Shown piece by piece: positions 8,369 through 11,592 of a stretch of DNA of 11,592 nt. Source of the DNA: Chloroflexota bacterium. GTDB taxonomy: Bacteria; Chloroflexota; Anaerolineae; Anaerolineales; E44-bin32. Under the pieces are notes generated by a model that was not told the DNA's origin, did not search any database, and was given only the letters and a program-made list of their open reading frames with translations. The position numbers were made by a program, and so were the translations under genes. Numbering within the stretch: position 1 is the first letter of the stretch; every line of letters starts with the position of its first letter. The stretch lies in NCBI GenBank assembly GCA_026390045.1, contig JAPLGR010000201.1:1-11592 (forward strand), given 5' to 3'.

Positions 8369-8424
8369 GCGGCCACACGATTGAGAGCATCCGGGTCCTG
8401 CACCCTGAGAGGCATCATCTTGCA

Positions 8425-9462
8425 ATGAGCGACCGATCAAGTCTGGCGAGTCGGCATCAAGAGGAAGAGATCACTCTTCCCGATCCTCCGGCCATCCCCG
8501 GACTGCGCTTCCGGCGGCTCGCCGGGCCGTCCGACTACGCCGGCATCGCCCGATTGCATGAGGCCTGCGCCCTGGAAGACGGCAGCGATGAGATGCCGAC
8601 CGAGGCGGACATCGCCAACAGTCTCGAGAACCCAGTCGACATGGATCCTTCTCGCGACCTGATCCTGGGTGAGGTTGATGAAGCCATCGTGGCCATGCAC
8701 TCGTCGACGCTGCGGTTCGTGGACGGCGCGTGGGAGGCGAACCTCCGCGGCTTCGTGCATCCCTCTTGGCGGCGGCGCGGCCTGGGGCGCACGCTGTTCG
8801 GGTTCGGCGAGCGCCACGCGCGCGCGGTTGTGCCCCCGGGCGCCGGCGATCAGCCCGGTGCGTGGCAAGCCATCGCGACTTCGCTCGAGCAAGGCGCGCA
8901 TGCCCTGTACCGCAGGGCCGGCTACTCACCATTCCGTTACGCGTTCACCATGACCCGCGACCTGAGCAGTCCGATCCCGCCGTTTGAGCTTCCACCCAGC
9001 CTCGAGATTCGCCCGGCGCGGCCGGAGCGTTTTCGGGCGATCTGGGAGGCGGAGCGCGAGGCGTTCCAGGACGCATGGGGCTACTCCCCGTGGCCGGAGG
9101 AGAACTACCAGCGCTTCCTGGGATTCCCGCACTACGATCCCGCACTCTGGCGCGTGGCGTGGGACGGCGACCGGGTTGCGGGGATGGTGCTCAGCTACGT
9201 CAACGCGGAGGAGAATGCCACCTTCGGCCGCAGCCGCGGCTACACCGAGGACATTGCCGTTCGCCGCCCCTGGCGCCGCAAGGGCGTGGCCTCCGCACTG
9301 CTTGCCGACTCGCTGCGCGCGCTGCGGGCGCTGGGCCTCAAGGAGGCCGCATTGGGCGTCGACGCCGAGAGTCCGAGCCGGGTGCTGCGGCTGTATGAGA
9401 ACCTTGGCTTCCACACCGTCATCGAGTGGACGTTCTATCGCCGTCCATGGCCATCCTCATAG
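8425..9462 (+). CDS. Tandem GNAT-family N-acetyltransferase
   Basis: Two GCN5-related acetyltransferase domains in one 345-residue chain, using acetyl-CoA to acylate an amine; cytoplasmic. Domain 1 spans about 25-180 with the CoA pyrophosphate-binding loop HPSWRRRGLGRTLF (112-125) and ends near LYRRAGY. Domain 2 spans about 193-342 with AVRRPWRRKGVASALL (278-293) and ends with LYENLGF. Both loops keep the R-x-x-G-x-G/A character, so both halves may bind CoA, which is less common than one degenerate half. Two-domain GNATs include mycothiol synthase MshD, but I see no residue set that proves that identity. The start is uncertain: ATG at 8425 has TGAGAGG at 8406-8412 (12-nt spacing), and a GTG at 8365 would add 20 residues. 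The stop is followed at once by the ribosome-binding site of the HAD gene. Confidence 0.87.
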   Translation: MSDRSSLASRHQEEEITLPDPPAIPGLRFRRLAGPSDYAGIARLHEACALEDGSDEMPTEADIANSLENPVDMDPSRDLILGEVDEAIVAMHSSTLRFVDGAWEANLRGFVHPSWRRRGLGRTLFGFGERHARAVVPPGAGDQPGAWQAIATSLEQGAHALYRRAGYSPFRYAFTMTRDLSSPIPPFELPPSLEIRPARPERFRAIWEAEREAFQDAWGYSPWPEENYQRFLGFPHYDPALWRVAWDGDRVAGMVLSYVNAEENATFGRSRGYTEDIAVRRPWRRKGVASALLADSLRALRALGLKEAALGVDAESPSRVLRLYENLGFHTVIEWTFYRRPWPSS

Positions 9463-9468
9463 AGGAGG
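9463..9468 (+). promoter_or_regulatory. Strong ribosome-binding site supporting a TTG start
   Basis: AGGAGG begins on the base after the GNAT stop codon and lies 10 nt before TTG at 9479. It is one of the best Shine-Dalgarno matches in the window and the main reason for choosing the TTG, since the first in-frame ATG downstream falls inside HAD motif I. Confidence 0.65.
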
Positions 9469-9478
9469 AAAGCCGAAG

Positions 9479-10111
9479 TTGAACACCCCACCCCGCTCGC
9501 CCATCCGTGCCGTCGTCTGGGACATGGGCGGCGTGATTCTACGCACGATGGATTGGGGTTTGCGATCACAGTGGGAGGATCGCCTGGGGCTGCCGCGTAT
9601 GCAGCTTACGCGTCTGGTGTTCGAGAGCGACGCCAGCCGCCGCGCCACGCTCGGCCAAGCCACCGACGACGACGTCTGGCAATCGGTCGCCGATGCATTG
9701 AAGCTCGATCCTCACACCCGCGACCAACTCCGCCGGGATTACTTCGCCCGCGATCAGATCGATTCAACCCTGATGGAATTCATCCGCGGGCTCCGCAGCC
9801 GTGTCAAAGTGGGCATGATCACGAATGCCTGGCTCGATATTCGCCGCTACTTGGAGAATGAGTTCAAGATCGCCGATGCGTTCGACCCCCTGATCGTATC
9901 GGCCGAGGTTGGGATCGCCAAGCCGGACCCGCGCATCTACCAACTGGCGCTGGAGCGCCTCGGCGTTCAGCCGGCGGAGGCGGTCTTTGTCGATGATTTC
10001 GAGGACAACGTAGCCGGCGCGCGCTGGGTGAGGATGCAGGCAGTGCACTTCACCTCGACCCCGCAGGCCACTGCCGCGCTGCGCACCCTTCTGCGCGAAT
10101 CAGAAGGCTGA
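9479..10111 (+). CDS. HAD-superfamily hydrolase (class IA-like)
   Basis: Cytoplasmic phosphatase or related hydrolase of 210 residues, using an Asp nucleophile and Mg2+. Motif I is VVWDMGGVIL (12-21) with nucleophile Asp15; the usual second Asp is Gly17, as in the DxGGV/DxGNV branch of the superfamily. A helical cap occupies roughly 25-95. Motif II is MITNAW (113-118, Thr115), motif III has Lys148 in AKPDPRIY, and motif IV is FVDDFEDNV (170-178, Asp172/Asp173). The start codon is TTG at 9479, backed by AGGAGG 10 nt upstream; the open frame further left is only an out-of-frame reading of the GNAT gene. It is the last gene of the rightward run and its stop codon sits in a perfect hairpin. The substrate cannot be predicted; the Gly17 branch includes acyl-phosphatase-like and sugar-phosphatase-like members. 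Confidence 0.88.
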   Translation: MNTPPRSPIRAVVWDMGGVILRTMDWGLRSQWEDRLGLPRMQLTRLVFESDASRRATLGQATDDDVWQSVADALKLDPHTRDQLRRDYFARDQIDSTLMEFIRGLRSRVKVGMITNAWLDIRRYLENEFKIADAFDPLIVSAEVGIAKPDPRIYQLALERLGVQPAEAVFVDDFEDNVAGARWVRMQAVHFTSTPQATAALRTLLRESEG

Positions 10112-10128
10112 GGGAGCAGCCCTCAGCC
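10106..10128 (+). terminator. Perfect 9-bp hairpin over the HAD stop codon
   Basis: GGCTGAGGG (10106-10114) pairs exactly with CCCTCAGCC (10120-10128) across a 5-nt loop; the TGA stop (10109-10111) is part of the left arm. It ends the seven-gene rightward run and is followed by a long non-coding gap, which fits termination. No T-run follows, so it may be a U-less terminator or an mRNA 3'-end stabiliser. Confidence 0.55.
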
Positions 10129-10469
10129 GCCGCACGAGCCGATGGATAGCGGGAAAGAGGACGAGCCCCCTGCCATTCGCATGACGGCCGGCACTGCCGC
10201 TCTTGCCGGAAGGCCCCGTTCGCTTGCCGTAGGGAAGGGCGACCTCTGACCGCAGGCTTCGCAATCGATCCCAATGCCGCCCCGCAGGGCGTGCGGTGCG
10301 ATTGGGTCTTGGGGTCCGAGGTGGCCACGGCCTACAGGGGCGAGCAGTCCTGCGATGGCCTGAGGCTCTCAATCCCACTCTAGGGCACGGCGGACCGTGA
10401 GTCAATCAGCGCGTCGCTTAAAGAAGGTACCAAACCCCCGCGGCGTGCGCATGTCCGCAACGACGGCGC

Positions 10470-10475
10470 GATAAT
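10470..10475 (+). promoter_or_regulatory. Possible -10 box upstream of the lipid kinase
   Basis: GATAAT is the closest match to a -10 hexamer in the gap before the kinase gene, which would give a leader of about 100 nt. It lacks the TGn extension seen at the other promoters here, and no good -35 box is present, so support is slight. Confidence 0.25.
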
Positions 10476-10553
10476 CCTTCGCACTCCGCCCTGTGGATCT
10501 CGACATTCACCGCCCTTCCCCTGGCCTAGTTCCGGGGAGGGGTCAACCTTGCA

Positions 10554-10575
10554 TGGCTCGGCGGAGCCAAGGAGG
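10554..10575 (+). promoter_or_regulatory. Hairpin abutting the Shine-Dalgarno site of the lipid kinase
   Basis: TGGCTC (10554-10559) pairs with GAGCCA (10564-10569) over a GGCG loop. The last A of the stem is also the first base of the ribosome-binding site AAGGAGG (10569-10575), which is 8 nt before the ATG at 10584. The stem could hold the site open or modulate ribosome access. Confidence 0.45.
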
Positions 10576-10583
10576 GCCGGACC

Positions 10584-11498
10584 ATGAGCCGTCGGGTGAA
10601 GCTGATCTTCAACCCTCATGCCCAGCGGGGCCGCGCCTCGCAGGCAGCTCAAGCGCTTCAGTCCATCGTCTCTCGCTATGGGGGTGCCGACTGGGCCTCA
10701 ACCGAACACCCGATGCACGCCGCCGATCTGGCCGAGCAGGCAGGCAAGCAGGGTTTCGACGTGGTGGCCGCGTTGGGCGGTGACGGCACGGCCAACGAAG
10801 TGATCAACGGGCTGATGCGGCTGCCGGAAGGCCGGCGCCCGCTGATGGCGGCTGTGCCCGTCGGCTCGGGGAACGACTTCGCCTCCAACATGGGTGTGGC
10901 GAAGGATGCTGAGACGGCGATGCAACGCGTCTTCACCGGCGAACCCCACCAGATTGACCTGGGCGAGGTGATCGATCAGGCGGGGCGCGCGCGCTACTTC
11001 GGCAACGTGCTCGGCATCGGCTTCGACGCCTGGGTCACCCTGTACTCCTACCGCTCCGTCCACCTGAAGGGCTTCGCCATGTACCTGTGGTGCGTCCTGC
11101 AGGCCATCGCCCGCAACAATGCCGCGCCCATCCTCGACGTTCGCACGAACAGCGAGACCTTCCACGAGGGCGCACTCATGTTCTGCATCTGCAATGGCGC
11201 CCGCGAGGGCGGAGGATTCTTCGTGGCCCCGGACGCCCGTCCGGACGACGGCATCTTCCACTACGCGATCATCAGGCAGGTCTCGCGGTTGATGATGCTG
11301 CGCCTGCTGCCGGAGGTGATGAAGGGCACCCACGGGCGTTTCCACCAGGTGCGGATGGGGAAGTTCACCGAGGTGGAACTGAAGTCCGATCGCCCGCTGG
11401 TGATTCACGCCGACGGCGAGATCACGGCTGGCTTCCAGTCCGACGTTACCGGGCTGCACGTTCGCATGCTTCCCGGCGCCCTGCGCATCATCACCTAG
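10584..11498 (+). CDS. Diacylglycerol kinase family lipid kinase (DagK/YegS-like)
   Basis: ATP-dependent lipid kinase of the DAGK catalytic superfamily, 304 residues as expected. Soluble members of this family phosphorylate diacylglycerol or related lipids at the inner face of the membrane and feed phosphatidic acid back into phospholipid synthesis. The N-terminal strand VKLIFNPHAQRGRA (5-18) is the family opening; GGDGTANEVINGL (65-77) is the nucleotide-binding signature; and PVGSGNDFAS (92-101) is the second conserved block. The C-terminal domain contains FFVAPDARPDDG and ends with HADGEITAG, typical of the family. No membrane helix is seen. The ATG at 10584 has a strong AAGGAGG site. The gene stands apart from the upstream run, behind a hairpin and a 455-bp gap. 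Which lipid is used is not visible; other YegS/BmrU-type specificities are possible. Confidence 0.93.
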   Translation: MSRRVKLIFNPHAQRGRASQAAQALQSIVSRYGGADWASTEHPMHAADLAEQAGKQGFDVVAALGGDGTANEVINGLMRLPEGRRPLMAAVPVGSGNDFASNMGVAKDAETAMQRVFTGEPHQIDLGEVIDQAGRARYFGNVLGIGFDAWVTLYSYRSVHLKGFAMYLWCVLQAIARNNAAPILDVRTNSETFHEGALMFCICNGAREGGGFFVAPDARPDDGIFHYAIIRQVSRLMMLRLLPEVMKGTHGRFHQVRMGKFTEVELKSDRPLVIHADGEITAGFQSDVTGLHVRMLPGALRIIT

Positions 11499-11569
11499 AA
11501 GTCCGGCCGAAAAGTGAATCCCCAATCGCGCCCCGGTGTTATCAGCTGTGGTGATGACAGGAGGGCTTG

Positions 11570-11592
11570 ATGCTGGGGAAGCGATCGTCTCA
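11570..11592 (+). CDS. Start of an unidentified gene, cut by the right edge
   Basis: An ATG at 11570 follows a strong AGGAGGG site (11559-11565) at good spacing and opens a frame of seven codons (MLGKRSS) to the window edge. The gene would lie 71 nt after the lipid kinase stop, so it could be co-transcribed with it. A TTG at 11567 in the same frame is an alternative start. Too little is visible to name a product. Confidence 0.5.

Larger units (their letters stand above)
10129..10583. other. Non-coding 455-bp region with several potential stem-loops
   Basis: No open frame here has family character on either strand. Several local stems are visible: CCGGCA (10188-10193) with TGCCGG (10204-10209); CGCCC (10278-10282) with GGGCG (10287-10291), enclosed by CCCAAT (10270-10275) and ATTGGG (10301-10306); and GGCCA (10323-10327) with TGGCC (10356-10360), enclosing CAGG (10335-10338) and CCTG (10349-10352). 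The nesting suggests a structured RNA at about 10180-10400 or a long leader of the lipid kinase. I looked for RNase P, tmRNA, SRP, tRNA and common riboswitch signatures and recognised none. GC-rich sequence makes short stems common, so this is only a candidate. Confidence 0.35.

Noticed and set aside
8984..9478. Upstream extension of the HAD frame through the GNAT gene
   Set aside because: Arg/Ser-rich shadow of the GNAT frame; HAD motif I begins a dozen residues after the TTG with the strong ribosome site.
10129..10583. RNase P, tmRNA, SRP RNA, 6S RNA or tRNA in the long gap
   Set aside because: I looked on both strands for their conserved cores and found no convincing match.
10698..11525. 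A 275-residue minus-strand open frame over the lipid kinase
   Set aside because: Antisense to a clearly conserved kinase; composition typical of a mirror frame.
11539..11556. Short inverted repeat ATCA/TGAT near the right edge
   Set aside because: Four-base arms are expected by chance; no further support as an operator.

Overview
The window is GC-rich, densely coded bacterial chromosomal DNA. It most likely comes from the Chloroflexota (Anaerolineae-like). Three neighbouring genes (5343-7273) belong to families that I know mainly from Actinobacteria and Chloroflexi: an MSMEG_4193-type histidine phosphatase, a DUF3090 protein and an SCO1664-type kinase-like protein. A lipoprotein penicillin-binding protein with a MecA-like N-terminus and several SD-poor or leaderless starts also fit. 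The assignment rests on gene content, not on a marker gene. I see no mobile element, CRISPR array, rRNA or tRNA.

Layout. Positions 1-2751, minus strand: a two-gene unit, maf then a class B penicillin-binding protein lipoprotein, joined by an ATGA overlap; the PBP runs off the left edge. Positions 2752-2893: a divergent control region in which a perfect 10-bp inverted repeat places two identical extended -10 boxes back to back. Positions 2894-3802: an EamA/DMT membrane transporter. Positions 3913-10111, plus strand: a seven-gene run of rarA, histidine phosphatase (GTGA overlap), DUF3090, SCO1664-type kinase-like protein, homoserine dehydrogenase, tandem GNAT acetyltransferase and a HAD hydrolase. 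A perfect 9-bp hairpin that covers the HAD stop codon closes it. Positions 10129-10583: non-coding but rich in potential hairpins. Positions 10584-11498: a diacylglycerol-kinase-family lipid kinase. Position 11570 to the right edge: the likely start of another gene.

How the genes fit together. maf and the PBP link nucleotide-pool or division control with septal or side-wall peptidoglycan synthesis. RarA is replication-fork maintenance, and its leaderless promoter probably drives the following genes. The phosphatase/DUF3090/kinase-like trio is the most interesting part: a conserved set of unknown function that pairs a candidate phosphotransferase with a phosphatase and a small protein with a putative zinc site. 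Homoserine dehydrogenase (aspartate-family amino acids), a tandem GNAT and a HAD phosphatase follow in the same direction. No tools were run, so family names rest on motifs and memory of the families.
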